DNA of 64,000 bases, taken from Georgenia_B sunbinii (lineage in GTDB: Bacteria; Actinomycetota; Actinomycetes; Actinomycetales; Actinomycetaceae). The notes beneath the pieces are model-generated. The model did no database searches. It worked only from the letters and a program-made list of their open reading frames with translations, and was not told the origin of the DNA. Positions within the stretch are counted from its first letter, which is position 1, and every line of letters begins with the position of its first letter. The DNA lies in assembly GCF_036421855.1 (NCBI RefSeq), contig NZ_JAZGOK010000005.1. The stretch is one strand, 5' to 3'. Made by a program: the position numbers and the translations under genes. Below are positions 44,607-53,552 of the stretch, in pieces.

Positions 44607-44617
44607 GAGGTAACCTC
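44607..44617. promoter_or_regulatory. Candidate MarR operator
   Basis: GAGGTAACCTC is a palindrome (5-bp arms, single central base) in the marR/ABC exporter divergent region, in the -20 to -40 zone of the marR promoter. It also contains TAACCT, a possible -10 for the exporter. Confidence 0.5.
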
Positions 44618-44761
44618 TGCATCACGTCCGCGACTTGCGCCCGGCACCTCCCCCGGAGCCCGGCCCGCGCCCCACAGCTTCACCTGCCTCCGCCCACGAC
44701 GGCGGCACCTCACCACGACACGCCACTGCGGCGTCGTCCAGCAGAAAGCGAGGTGGTGCTC

Positions 44762-46585
44762 ATGTCGAGCCCCCACGTCAGGTCCCACGCTCCCACCCGC
44801 CGTGACCCGGCGGACCGTTCCCAGCTCGAGTCGCACCCGGTGCGACTGAGTCGGATCGCCGCACTCTTCAGGCCCCACGCGCCCAAGCTCGCGCTCGTCG
44901 TCGGCCTCATCGCGCTGAGCTCGGCGCTCGGACTGGCTACCCCCTTCCTTACCCGCCACGTCATCGACGTCGCGCTACCGGAGCAGGACGTCCGACTGCT
45001 GGCCACCCTGGTCGCCGCGATGATCGCGGTCACGGTGGTCACCGCCACGCTCGGGGTGCTGCAGACCTGGATCTCCACCTCCGTGGGCCAGACGGTCATG
45101 CACCGGCTGCGTACCGACGTGTTCGTCCACGTGCAGCGCCAGCCGATGTCCTTCTTCACCCGCACACGCGGCGGCGAGGTGCAGTCGCGGCTGACCAACG
45201 ACATCGGCTCGATGCAGACGGTCGTCACCGGCACCGCCACCGCGATCACCGCGAACGTCACGACGGCGGTCGGCACCGCGATCGCCATGGTCGCGCTCAG
45301 CTGGCAGCTGTCGCTGCTGTCGCTCGTCGTCATCCCACCGGCGATCTGGACCACCCGCCGCGTCGCGCGCATGCGCCGAGAGATCACCGGTCAGCGGCAG
45401 CGTGCGCTGGCGGCCCTGCACGGCCAGGTCGAGGAGTCACTGTCGGTCAGCGGTGCGCTGCTGGCCAAGACGCTCGGCGCCGGCCCCGAGCTCGGCAGCC
45501 GGTTCGAGGCCGCCTCGGACGACCTCGTCGACCTGGAGCTGCGGTCCGAGCTCGCCGGTCGCTGGCGGATGGCGACGATGAGCGTGATGTTCTCCGCGAT
45601 CCCGGCCCTCATCTACCTCGCCGCCGGCCTGCCCGGCACCGGCAACATCACCATCGGCACGCTCGTCGCCTTCGTCACACTGCAGGCCGGCCTGTTCCGC
45701 CCGATCATGGGGATCCTCAACACCGGCGTCCAGGTCACCTCGTCGCTGGCGCTGTTCAGCCGGATCTTCGAGTACCTCGACCTCTCGGTGGACATCGACG
45801 ACCCGGCCGAGCCCACCACCCTGCCGGCGACCGGCGCGCCCGGCGCGATCACCTTCGAGGGCGTCGCGTTCCGCTACGAGGGCGCCGACGACGACGCCGT
45901 CACCGGCCTCGACCTGCACGTGCCGGCGGGCGCCCGGCTGGCCCTCGTCGGCGAGTCCGGCGCCGGCAAGACGACCATCGCAGCACTCGTCGCCCGACTC
46001 TACGACCCGACCTCCGGGCGGGTGCTGCTCGACGGCGTCGACCTGCGCGACCTCGAGCTGGCCGAGGTGGCCCGCCACATCGGCGTGGTCTCCCAGGAGA
46101 CCTACCTGCTCCACACCACGGTGCGGGAGAACCTGCGCTACGCCCGCCCCGCGGCCACCGATGCCGAGATCGAGGCGGCGGCGCGGGCCGCGCAGGTTCA
46201 CGCCGTCATCGAGTCGCTGCCCGACGGCTACGACACCGTCGTCGGGGCGCGCGGCTACCGCTTCTCCGGTGGCGAGAAGCAGCGGCTGGCGATCGCCCGC
46301 ACGCTGCTGCGCGACCCGCGGGTGCTCGTCCTCGACGAGGCCACCAGCGCGCTGGACACCCGCACCGAGCAGGCCGTGCAGGAGGCGCTGGACGTGCTCA
46401 GCCAGGGCCGCACGACGATCACCATCGCCCACCGGCTCTCCACGGTGCGCGACGCGGACCTCATCGCCGTCGTCGACGGCGGTCGCGTCGTCGAGCGGGG
46501 CGACCACGCCACGCTGCTGACGGCGGGCGGTCGCTACGCGGCGCTGGTCGCGGCGGCGGACCGGGCGCCGGCGCTCGCTCCCTAG
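44762..46585 (+). CDS. ABC exporter, fused membrane and ATPase domains
   Basis: A 607-residue half-transporter of the multidrug/lipid exporter type that works as a dimer. Six membrane segments lie in residues 35-330. The ATPase domain has Walker A GESGAGKTT (397-405), signature FSGGEKQ (501-507), Walker B VLVLDEAT (about 519-526) and the switch histidine in IAHRLST. GAGGTG precedes ATG 44762; GTG 44753 is an alternative. It is divergent from marR and probably induced by its ligand. The substrate is unknown. Confidence 0.93.
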   Translation: MSSPHVRSHAPTRRDPADRSQLESHPVRLSRIAALFRPHAPKLALVVGLIALSSALGLATPFLTRHVIDVALPEQDVRLLATLVAAMIAVTVVTATLGVLQTWISTSVGQTVMHRLRTDVFVHVQRQPMSFFTRTRGGEVQSRLTNDIGSMQTVVTGTATAITANVTTAVGTAIAMVALSWQLSLLSLVVIPPAIWTTRRVARMRREITGQRQRALAALHGQVEESLSVSGALLAKTLGAGPELGSRFEAASDDLVDLELRSELAGRWRMATMSVMFSAIPALIYLAAGLPGTGNITIGTLVAFVTLQAGLFRPIMGILNTGVQVTSSLALFSRIFEYLDLSVDIDDPAEPTTLPATGAPGAITFEGVAFRYEGADDDAVTGLDLHVPAGARLALVGESGAGKTTIAALVARLYDPTSGRVLLDGVDLRDLELAEVARHIGVVSQETYLLHTTVRENLRYARPAATDAEIEAAARAAQVHAVIESLPDGYDTVVGARGYRFSGGEKQRLAIARTLLRDPRVLVLDEATSALDTRTEQAVQEALDVLSQGRTTITIAHRLSTVRDADLIAVVDGGRVVERGDHATLLTAGGRYAALVAAADRAPALAP

Positions 46586-46591
46586 AGCTCC

Positions 46592-47143
46592 CTAGAGCAG
46601 GTGACCGACGAGCAGCACGGCCGTGGCCGCGAGCAGCAGGGCGCCGGTGAGGTAGCAGACCCGTGCCGGGCCCGACCGGGGCCGGTCCTCCGGCGCGGTG
46701 AGCATGAGCACCATGGCACCGATGCTGATGGCGACCGCCATGGCGATGTAGACAGGCGTGCGGTACAGCCACGCGTACAGCACGAAGTGCATGGCGGTGA
46801 TCGCGGCGAAAGCGAAGGGCACCACGGTGTGCTGCCGCTTGACGATGAAGAAGATGAGCAGCGGCAGCCCCAGCAGCTGGGAGGTCCCGATGAGCACCGA
46901 CAGCTGCGTCACCTCGTCCGGCACGGGCCGCGCCTGGCCGATCGCGCCGATGAGCGCGGAGATCCCCAGCGCCGCCGGCAGCGCGACCAGCCCCTGGAAC
47001 AGCGTGACGTACGCCGCGACGCGCTCGTCGGCACGCTGCCAGACCAGCCCGCAGACCATCCACGTCACGCCGTAGGCGATGAGGAACGCGATCCCGGAGA
47101 AGTTCTGCTCGGCCAGCTGCCCCAGCGAGTCGACGAGATCCAT
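46592..47143 (-). CDS. Six-segment membrane protein, DUF7010-like
   Basis: A 183-residue integral membrane protein with about six segments; the central part VKRQHTVVPFAFAAITAMHFVLYAWLYRTPVYIAM resembles the DUF7010 family as I recall it. No catalytic motif is visible. The start at 47143 lies 10 bases after the HAD gene stop, so they form an operon; the frame is open upstream but runs inside the HAD gene. The stop lies six bases from the stop of the convergent ABC exporter. Confidence 0.75.
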   Translation of the reverse strand: MDLVDSLGQLAEQNFSGIAFLIAYGVTWMVCGLVWQRADERVAAYVTLFQGLVALPAALGISALIGAIGQARPVPDEVTQLSVLIGTSQLLGLPLLIFFIVKRQHTVVPFAFAAITAMHFVLYAWLYRTPVYIAMAVAISIGAMVLMLTAPEDRPRSGPARVCYLTGALLLAATAVLLVGHLL

Positions 47144-47153
47144 CCGAAGCCGC

Positions 47154-47924
47154 CTACCGGCGGGTGCTGGGCACCAGGTCGGCGAGCAGCCGGCGGACCA
47201 CGGCCGGGGTCTCCGCCGCGCCGTCGACCGCCAGGCAGGGCACCCCCATCGCCTTGACCGGGTAGTCGTTGCCGCCCTCGTCGAGGCGGTCACCGATGAA
47301 CAGCATGTCCTCGAGGTCGATGCCGGTGTGCTCGGACAGCCGGGTCATGCCGTAAGCCTTGTCGATGCCGGCCCGGGTGATGTCGATGGAGGTAGACCCG
47401 CCGGAGCGGACCTCGAGGTCCGGCAGCAGCGGGGCGACGGCGGCGCGCAGCTGCTCCTTCTTCTCCCCGGTCGGGTCCCACAGCCGCTTGGCGTCCAGAG
47501 GTGCCTGCTGGCCGAGGGCGGAGAAGGTGATCTGCGAGCCGCGGTCCTCAAGGATCGGGCCCCACGGCTCGGACTCCCACAGCCCGAGACGACGAGCCTG
47601 CGACTCGACGGCGGCGGTCGCGTCGGTACGCTCGGCCTCGGTGAGGTCGTTGGCGTAGACCTCGCGCAGCACGTCGCCCTCGTACCGGTAGTAGCGGGTG
47701 CCGCAGGTCGGCATGAGGTGCAGCCGGGCCCGGGCGGTGTCGTCGAGGTCGAGCCGGTCGGTCACCTGGGCGGTGAACTGGCCCAGCCGGCCCCCGGAGA
47801 TGATGCACACCGGCGTGGCGGCGAGCAGGTCGGTCAGCGCGCCGGCCATCTCCGGGGAGATCGGTGACTTCGAGGGCGTGAGGGTGTCGTCGAGATCGAA
47901 GGCGACGAGGCGGATTCCGGGCAT
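47154..47924 (-). CDS. HAD-IIB hydrolase, phosphomannomutase-like
   Basis: A 256-residue HAD enzyme. The nucleophile motif is FDLDDTLTPSKSPIS (about 8-22), motif II is ISGGRLGQF, and motif III/IV is DMLFIGDRLDEGGNDYPVKAMG. The segment EDRGSQITFSALGQQAP followed by DPTGEKKEQLRAAV resembles eukaryotic-type phosphomannomutases, so a sugar-phosphate mutase or phosphatase role is likely. ATG 47924 lies six bases after TAGGGT (leaderless); a GTG two codons earlier is possible. It heads a small operon with the membrane protein. Confidence 0.88.
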   Translation of the reverse strand: MPGIRLVAFDLDDTLTPSKSPISPEMAGALTDLLAATPVCIISGGRLGQFTAQVTDRLDLDDTARARLHLMPTCGTRYYRYEGDVLREVYANDLTEAERTDATAAVESQARRLGLWESEPWGPILEDRGSQITFSALGQQAPLDAKRLWDPTGEKKEQLRAAVAPLLPDLEVRSGGSTSIDITRAGIDKAYGMTRLSEHTGIDLEDMLFIGDRLDEGGNDYPVKAMGVPCLAVDGAAETPAVVRRLLADLVPSTRR

Positions 47925-47930
47925 CGGCAC

Positions 47931-47936
47931 ACCCTA
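47931..47936 (-). promoter_or_regulatory. Candidate -10 box of the HAD gene (leaderless)
   Basis: TAGGGT on the minus strand, six bases before ATG 47924. Confidence 0.45.
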
Positions 47937-47945
47937 CAAGCCCGA

Positions 47946-48767
47946 TCAGAACTCCTCGTGGACCTCCGGGTCCCCGCCGAGCCTGCCGCGCTCGAGGCCG
48001 GTGATCTGCGCCATCTCCGAGTCGGACAGCTCGAAGCCGAACACGTCGAGGTTGGTGCGCTGCCGCTCCGCGCTCGCCGACTTCGGGATCGGCAGCGCAC
48101 CGAGCTGGACGTGCCAGCGCAGCACGACCTGGGAGATCTGCACGCCGTGACGGCCGGCGATCTGGTCGAGCGTGGCGTCGGCGAGGAGGTCGGACCTGCG
48201 ACCGAGCGGGCTCCACGACTGGGTGACGATGCCGCGCTCGGCGTCCACCGCCCGCAGCTGCGCCTGCGCGAAGTACGGGTGCAGCTCGATCTGGTTGACC
48301 GCCGGCATGACGTCGGTCGCGGCGACCAGCCGGTCGATGTGGACGGCGGTGAAGTTGGAGACGCCGATCGAGCGGACGACGCCGTCGTCCCGCAGCTTGA
48401 TCATCGCCCGCCAGGTGTCGACGAACTTGTCGAGCCGCGGCAGCGGCCAGTGGATGAGGTAGAGGTCGATGTACTCCAGCCCCAGCGCCTGCCGGGAGGC
48501 CTCCGCGGCCCGGAGGGTGGGCTCGTAGCCCTGGTCGTCCCCGCGGACCTTGGTGGCGACGACGAGCTCGTCACGCGGCACGTCGGACTCGGCGATGCCA
48601 CGACCGACCTCGGCCTCGTTCTCGTACTTCGCGGCGGTGTCGATGAGCCGGTAACCCATCTCCAGCGCGGCGCGGACAGCGGTGGGCGCCTCGTCACGCA
48701 TCGGCCAGGTGCCCAGGCCGATCGCAGGGATCCGGGTGCCGTCGTTGAGGTCGAGCGTGGGGATCAT
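47946..48767 (-). CDS. Aldo/keto reductase
   Basis: A 273-residue NADPH-dependent oxidoreductase of the AKR5-type (2,5-diketo-gluconate reductase/prostaglandin F synthase-like). The tetrad is visible: Asp in YRLIDTAAKYENE, Tyr in the same motif, Lys in VATKVRG, His in YLIHWPLPR. The C-terminal IPKSASAERQRTNLDVFGFELSD is the NADPH-binding signature. Start 48767 (MIPTLDL) agrees with the family; an ATG three codons earlier is possible. The substrate is unknown. Confidence 0.93.
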   Translation of the reverse strand: MIPTLDLNDGTRIPAIGLGTWPMRDEAPTAVRAALEMGYRLIDTAAKYENEAEVGRGIAESDVPRDELVVATKVRGDDQGYEPTLRAAEASRQALGLEYIDLYLIHWPLPRLDKFVDTWRAMIKLRDDGVVRSIGVSNFTAVHIDRLVAATDVMPAVNQIELHPYFAQAQLRAVDAERGIVTQSWSPLGRRSDLLADATLDQIAGRHGVQISQVVLRWHVQLGALPIPKSASAERQRTNLDVFGFELSDSEMAQITGLERGRLGGDPEVHEEF

Positions 48768-48813
48768 GCCTGCCATTGTGCCGGGTCGCCGCAGCCGTCG
48801 CACCGGGCGCGGC

Positions 48814-49815
48814 TCAGCGCCGCGTGGCGTAGTGCTCGGCGAGCAGGTCCAGCCCCTCGTCGAGGGTGACCGCGGGCTGCCAGTCGAGCAGCTCGCGGGT
48901 GCGGCGCTGGTCGAACCAGTGCGCGGTGGACAGCTGCTCGGCGAGGAACCGGGTCATCGGTGGCTCGTCAGCGCCGGGCCGCACCGCCCACACCGCCTCG
49001 ACGAGCCCGCCGGCCACCCGGGCGAGCCGAGCCGGCACCCGCCAGCCGGGCGAGGTCACCCCGGCGGCGCGGCAGATCCCGGCGAGCAGGTCGCCCACCG
49101 GTCGCGGCTCGCCGTTGGTGACGACGAGCGCATGGCCGTGCGTCACCTCGATGCGTTCGAGCGCGGCGACGATCGCGTCGGCCGCGTTGTCGACGTAGAC
49201 GGAGTCGATGAGTGCCGCGCCGTGGTCGAGCAGCGGCAGCCGGCCCGCGCGCGCCCGTTCGACGATCCGCTCGACGAGCTGGGTATCCCCCGGCCCCCAC
49301 ACCAGGTGCGGGCGGACCGCGACGACCGCGAGGTCCGGCGAGTCCTGCGCCAGCGCGAGCAGCTCGGCGGTCGCCTTGGTGCGGGCGTAGTGGCCGCGTG
49401 CCGAGCCCGGGTCCGCGGGACCGGCGCCCACGCCCACGAGCGAGCTGCCCGCGTGCGCCACCGACGGCGAGGAGACCTGCACGACGCTGGTGACCCCGGC
49501 CGCCCGCGCGGCCGCGAGGAGCCGGGCTGTGCCGTCGACGTTGATGCGCTCGTAGTCCGCGGCCGCCCCGCTGACCGAGACCTTCGCGGCGAGGTGCACG
49601 ACGGCGTCGCGCCCGGCGACCGCACGGGCGACCGCGGCGTCGTCGTCGAGCGAGCCGAGCTCGTCGCTCGCCCCGGCCACCCCCGAGGGGCGGCGCTGGA
49701 AGGTACGGACGTCGTAGCCGCCGGCGACGAGGCGGGCGGCCACCCGGCCACCGAGCAGGCCGCTGGCCCCGGTGACGAGGACTCTGCCGGCGTGCATCGG
49801 CGCGGCGTGGCTCAC
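48814..49815 (-). CDS. oleD: OleD, NADPH-dependent 2-alkyl-3-ketoacyl reductase
   Basis: A 333-residue extended SDR of the 3-beta-HSD type that reduces the beta-keto acid made by OleA. It has the Rossmann motif VTGASGLLGGRVA (about 14-26), the catalytic YxxxK in HYARTKA and the typical VRPHLVWGPGD. GTG 49815 overlaps the oleBC stop as GTGA; an ATG six codons later (49797) is a weaker alternative. Together with oleA and oleBC it makes long-chain olefins by head-to-head condensation of fatty acids. Confidence 0.9.
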   Translation of the reverse strand: MSHAAPMHAGRVLVTGASGLLGGRVAARLVAGGYDVRTFQRRPSGVAGASDELGSLDDDAAVARAVAGRDAVVHLAAKVSVSGAAADYERINVDGTARLLAAARAAGVTSVVQVSSPSVAHAGSSLVGVGAGPADPGSARGHYARTKATAELLALAQDSPDLAVVAVRPHLVWGPGDTQLVERIVERARAGRLPLLDHGAALIDSVYVDNAADAIVAALERIEVTHGHALVVTNGEPRPVGDLLAGICRAAGVTSPGWRVPARLARVAGGLVEAVWAVRPGADEPPMTRFLAEQLSTAHWFDQRRTRELLDWQPAVTLDEGLDLLAEHYATRR

Positions 49816-52505
49816 GGTGCTCTCATCGGCCCGCCGGCCAGCGCCTCGGCGGCCCACCGGGAGAGCCGGGAGCGTTCGATCTTGGCGTTGTGCCGCACGT
49901 CGGTGGGCAGCTCGGCCACCCGCAGCACGGCGGCGACGTCCGCGTCGCACCGCTGCTGGACGGTCCGTCGCACCAGCCGGGTGAGCCCCGGGGTGGCCAG
50001 CGAGGGTGCCCGGCGCGACCGCGGGTCGACGGCGGGGTCGGTCTCCAGCACGATGACGAGCTGCTCGGTCCCGGCCGGCCCGACGCCGACCGCGGCGGCC
50101 CGCCGCACCCCGGGGACCCGCTCGACGGCGTGCTCGACCGCCACCGGGGTGAGCACCCCGCGCGGCGTGCGGACGACGTGGCCGAGGCGGCCCTCGACCC
50201 ACACCCGGCCGACGGCGTCGAGATGGCCGACGTCGCCGGTCCGGTGCCAGCCCGGGTGGTCCGCGCTAGCGGCCTGGGTCGCCCACAGCCGGTCGTAGCG
50301 GTCCTTGAGGTGGGGCGCGGTGACGACGATCTCGCCGGTGGTCCCGGGCTCGTCGGTCAGCGGGCCGGTGGCCTCGCCGTCGTCGTCCAGGGTCGCGATC
50401 CGCACCTGGGCGCCGGTGACCGGCAGGCCGACGCAGGTGCCGCCACCGGCCCCGACCATCCCGGCCGCGGCGTCCTGCGCGGCGGCGCGGACGGCGTCGA
50501 GGTCGACGTCGGTGACGGGCAGCACCTCGGTCATCCCGTAGGGGGTGTGCGCGGCGGCGTTCGGCATGATCTCGCCGGCCTCGGCGAGCAGCTCGGGGGC
50601 GATCGGCGCCCCGGCCGAGAGGAACAGCGTGACGCCGGCGAGCGCGTCGCGGTGCTCGGCGCTGAGGTCGTCGGCGGTGTCGAGCACGTTGCGCAGCGCG
50701 GCCGGTGAGGTGAACACCGCGGTGGCGTTGCCCTCGGCCACCGCGCGAGCCAGTGCGACGGCGGTGAGCGTGGCGGGCGCGGAGACGTCCATGTCCGGGG
50801 TGATGGCCAGTGAGCCGAGCGCCGTGCCGAGGAGCGCGAAGGGTGCGAAGCCGGCGACGAACGGCGTCGTGCTGCCGAGCGAGTAGGTGCCGGCGAGCGC
50901 GTCACGCATCGCGGCGAGCCGGCGGTGGGTGTAGACGACGCCCTTGGCCGGGCCGGTGGAGCCGGAGGTGAACAGGATGGCGGCATCGTCGTCGGGAGCG
51001 GGGCGGGCAGGCAGTGCGGCGCCACCGCGTGCCAGCTCGGCACCGCGCTCGATGAGTGCGGGCACGGTCGCCGTCACGCCGAGCGCGGCGGCCCGGACGG
51101 GTGGCAGGTCGTCGGCGGCGATCCGCCGGCCCGGCCACGAGAGCAGCCGAGCACCGGCGAGGCCCCGCTCGATCCCGATGATGACGTCAGGACCGGCGCC
51201 GCGGATGGCGCGTCCCATGCCCTGCAGGCCCAGGCCCTGGTCGGCGAGCACGACGACCGCGCCGAGCCGCAGGCAGGCGAACAGTGCGGTGGTGAGCCCG
51301 ACGCCGGGCGGGACGAGGAGGCTGACCCGCTGCCCGGGACGGACGCCGACGGCGTGCAGGCCCAGGCTCAGGTTCTCGACGCGGCGGGCGAGCGCGCGCC
51401 AGCTGACGACCTCGACGTCCTCGCCGTGCAGCGCGACGACCGCCGGCTGCTCGCTGCTGCGCCGCTCGTCGAGCACCTCGGTCAGCGCCCGGTACGCGGG
51501 AGCGGCCGGCTCGTCGCGGACAATCCCGCTGTCGGCGGGAATCCCGCTCTCGCTGACAATCCCGCTGTCGGGGACAACCCCGCTGTCGGCGGGGAGGGTG
51601 GTGTCGAGCCAGGCGGTGATGGTGCGGGCGACGTCGGCGTCCTCGGGGAGCAGGTGGCCGGCCTGCTCGAAGCGGTGGACGTCGGCGTGCGGCAGCCGGG
51701 TGAGCAGGTCCTCGAAGTACCGGCCCTGGAACACCGGGTCCTGCGGGCCCCACATGAGCAGCGCGGGCACGTCGAGCGCGCGGACGCCCTCGGCGATGGC
51801 CGCCAGCGTCTCGTGGCTGGGGTGGTCAGGGGTGGCGGGGATGTCGGCGACGAAGTCGGCGATCGCGTCCCGGTCCACCGACTCCGCGTAGGGCGCGAGG
51901 TAGCCCTCCCGGACCTCGGGGGCGAGCGCCGGCCGGGCCAGCGCCAGCGTGGCGCGCAGGAAGGTCGTCGTCCGGCTGGTGGCCCAGCCGTGCAGGGCCG
52001 GGTTGCCGGCGAGCCGCAGCAGCGCCGGGATCGCCGACCCGCCGTCGTGGTGGATCGCGGTGTTGGTGAGCACGACGCCGCCGAGCTGCTCGGGGTGGGC
52101 GACCGCCCAGCCGAGGGAGACCACCCCGCCCCAGTCGTGCCCGACGGTGACGACCGGCCCGGGCAGGTCGAGGACGTCGGTCAGCGCGCCCAGCTCATCG
52201 ACGCGGTCGGCGAGGCGGCGCAACCGCCCGTCGCGCATCGAGTAGCCCATGCCGAGCTGGTCGACGGCGACGACCCGCCAGCCGGCCTCGGCGCCGGCCG
52301 CGAGCAGCGTGCGCCAGAGGTAGGACCAGGTCGGGTTGCCGTGCACCGCGAGCAGCGTGCCGCGAGGCGTGCCGACGACGTCATCGGCGTTGTCGAGGAC
52401 GTGCCAGACCGCGGGCGGGTCGACGCCGGCGCCCGGGACGACGACGCGGCGGCTCCACCGCGGGTCGAGGCCAGGCAGCGGTGGGACCGGCGCGCCGGGG
52501 CTCAC
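49812..52505 (-). CDS. oleBC: OleB-OleC fusion: beta-lactone decarboxylase and beta-lactone synthetase
   Basis: An 897-residue bifunctional enzyme. Residues 1-300 are an alpha/beta-hydrolase of the haloalkane dehalogenase type (nucleophile D124 in VGHDWGG, acid D256 region, H284 in QAGH), the OleB part that splits CO2 off the beta-lactone. Residues 335-897 are an AMP-forming ligase (LFTSGSTGPAKGVVYTH; TPYGMTEVLPVTD; WHRTGDVGHLD), the OleC part that makes the beta-lactone. Such fusions are known from olefin-producing actinobacteria such as Micrococcus. The linker (304-332) is made of six-residue PDSGIV-like repeats encoded by four units of the genome's 18-bp repeat family. GTG 52505 overlaps the oleA stop. 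Confidence 0.93.
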   Translation of the reverse strand: MSPGAPVPPLPGLDPRWSRRVVVPGAGVDPPAVWHVLDNADDVVGTPRGTLLAVHGNPTWSYLWRTLLAAGAEAGWRVVAVDQLGMGYSMRDGRLRRLADRVDELGALTDVLDLPGPVVTVGHDWGGVVSLGWAVAHPEQLGGVVLTNTAIHHDGGSAIPALLRLAGNPALHGWATSRTTTFLRATLALARPALAPEVREGYLAPYAESVDRDAIADFVADIPATPDHPSHETLAAIAEGVRALDVPALLMWGPQDPVFQGRYFEDLLTRLPHADVHRFEQAGHLLPEDADVARTITAWLDTTLPADSGVVPDSGIVSESGIPADSGIVRDEPAAPAYRALTEVLDERRSSEQPAVVALHGEDVEVVSWRALARRVENLSLGLHAVGVRPGQRVSLLVPPGVGLTTALFACLRLGAVVVLADQGLGLQGMGRAIRGAGPDVIIGIERGLAGARLLSWPGRRIAADDLPPVRAAALGVTATVPALIERGAELARGGAALPARPAPDDDAAILFTSGSTGPAKGVVYTHRRLAAMRDALAGTYSLGSTTPFVAGFAPFALLGTALGSLAITPDMDVSAPATLTAVALARAVAEGNATAVFTSPAALRNVLDTADDLSAEHRDALAGVTLFLSAGAPIAPELLAEAGEIMPNAAAHTPYGMTEVLPVTDVDLDAVRAAAQDAAAGMVGAGGGTCVGLPVTGAQVRIATLDDDGEATGPLTDEPGTTGEIVVTAPHLKDRYDRLWATQAASADHPGWHRTGDVGHLDAVGRVWVEGRLGHVVRTPRGVLTPVAVEHAVERVPGVRRAAAVGVGPAGTEQLVIVLETDPAVDPRSRRAPSLATPGLTRLVRRTVQQRCDADVAAVLRVAELPTDVRHNAKIERSRLSRWAAEALAGGPMRAP
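51519..51590. repeat. Array F: four 18-bp repeats read in frame inside oleBC
   Basis: Units at 51519, 51537, 51555 and 51573 (GACAATCCCGCTGTCGGC type; the second begins GGGAATCCC). On the coding strand each encodes six residues of the P-D-S-G-I-V kind. Length 72 bp keeps the frame. Confidence 0.95.
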
Positions 52506-53536
52506 CACGTGAGCTCGAGCATCGCGGTGTTCAGCCCGGAGCCCACCCCGAGGCACAGCACCCTGTCGCCCGGGCTCAGCGAGTCGGCCTGCGCGGCGAG
52601 CGTCATCGGCAGCGAGGCGGGGCCGACGTTGCCCCAGTGCGAGAACGTGATGGGCACCCGGTCGGCCGGCAGATCGAGCGCCTGGATCACCGCCTCGGTG
52701 TAGGGCGTGGAGATCTGGTGGGTGACGTACCGGTCCATGTTGTTCCAGCGGAACCCGGTGCCGTTGTTCGCCTCGTGCCAGGCGGCCTCGACCAGCGCGA
52801 GCCCGCCCTGGAGCAAGCCCTTGGTGTCGGTGAACATGCCGTCCAGCCCGCCGACGCACAGCTCGTGGTGCTCGGTGCCCGCGCGCGAGACGCCGCCGAC
52901 GACGCGGTGGCCGCCGGGGTGCTGGTCGGCCCGTCCGATGACTGCGGCGGCGGCGCCGCTGCCGAGCGTGAGGGAGGCGAACTCGCGGTGGAAGTCCTGC
53001 CGGGTGGACTCGGGCCGGTTGAGCCGGCGGATCGTCGTCTCCTGGGTGCCCTGCGCGTCCTCGCTGTTGACGATGACCGCGTAGTCGATCTGCCCGGAGT
53101 CGATCAACGTGGCGGCGAGCATGATGCCGTTGACGAACCCGAGGCAGGCGTTGGCGATGTCGAAGTTCATCGCCGAGCTCGGCAGTCCGAGGCCGTGGTG
53201 GATGCGGCTGGCCACCGACGGCTCGAGCTGGGTGCGGGTGACCGAGGTGTTGATGAGCAGCCCGACGTCGTGCGCGTCGACGCCGGCCTCCGCCAGCGCC
53301 TTCGCGCCGGCCTCGATGGCCGCGTCGTCGAACCGGGTGCCCGGCTCCCACCAGCGCCGTTCGACCACCCCGGAGACCCGCTCGAGCAGGTTGTCGGGCA
53401 GCCGCAGCCGGGTCCGCGTCTGCGCGAGCTGCTCCTCGAAGTGCGAGGACGGCACCCGGACCGGGGCCTCGATGTGCGTGACGGACAGCAGCGACGCATT
53501 GCGATAGCGGGAGGCCGAGTTACCTGCGTGGTTCAC
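52502..53536 (-). CDS. oleA: OleA, acyl-CoA condensing thiolase-fold enzyme
   Basis: A 344-residue KAS III-like enzyme that joins two fatty acyl-CoAs to a 2-alkyl-3-keto acid. The nucleophile is C131 in IANACLGFVNG; the His and Asn of the triad are in THQIS and SHWGNVGPAS. A glutamate that helps OleA deprotonation may be in the N-terminal half (FEEQL region). GTG 53536 lies six bases after TAAATT, a good leaderless promoter. First gene of the oleA-oleBC-oleD operon, joined by two GTGA overlaps. Confidence 0.93.
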   Translation of the reverse strand: MNHAGNSASRYRNASLLSVTHIEAPVRVPSSHFEEQLAQTRTRLRLPDNLLERVSGVVERRWWEPGTRFDDAAIEAGAKALAEAGVDAHDVGLLINTSVTRTQLEPSVASRIHHGLGLPSSAMNFDIANACLGFVNGIMLAATLIDSGQIDYAVIVNSEDAQGTQETTIRRLNRPESTRQDFHREFASLTLGSGAAAAVIGRADQHPGGHRVVGGVSRAGTEHHELCVGGLDGMFTDTKGLLQGGLALVEAAWHEANNGTGFRWNNMDRYVTHQISTPYTEAVIQALDLPADRVPITFSHWGNVGPASLPMTLAAQADSLSPGDRVLCLGVGSGLNTAMLELTW

Positions 53537-53542
53537 CCATTG

Positions 53543-53548
53543 AATTTA
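53543..53548 (-). promoter_or_regulatory. -10 box of the ole operon (leaderless)
   Basis: TAAATT on the minus strand, close to TATAAT, six bases before GTG 53536. It is one of the few AT-rich spots in the region. Confidence 0.6.
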
Positions 53549-53552
53549 TCCG

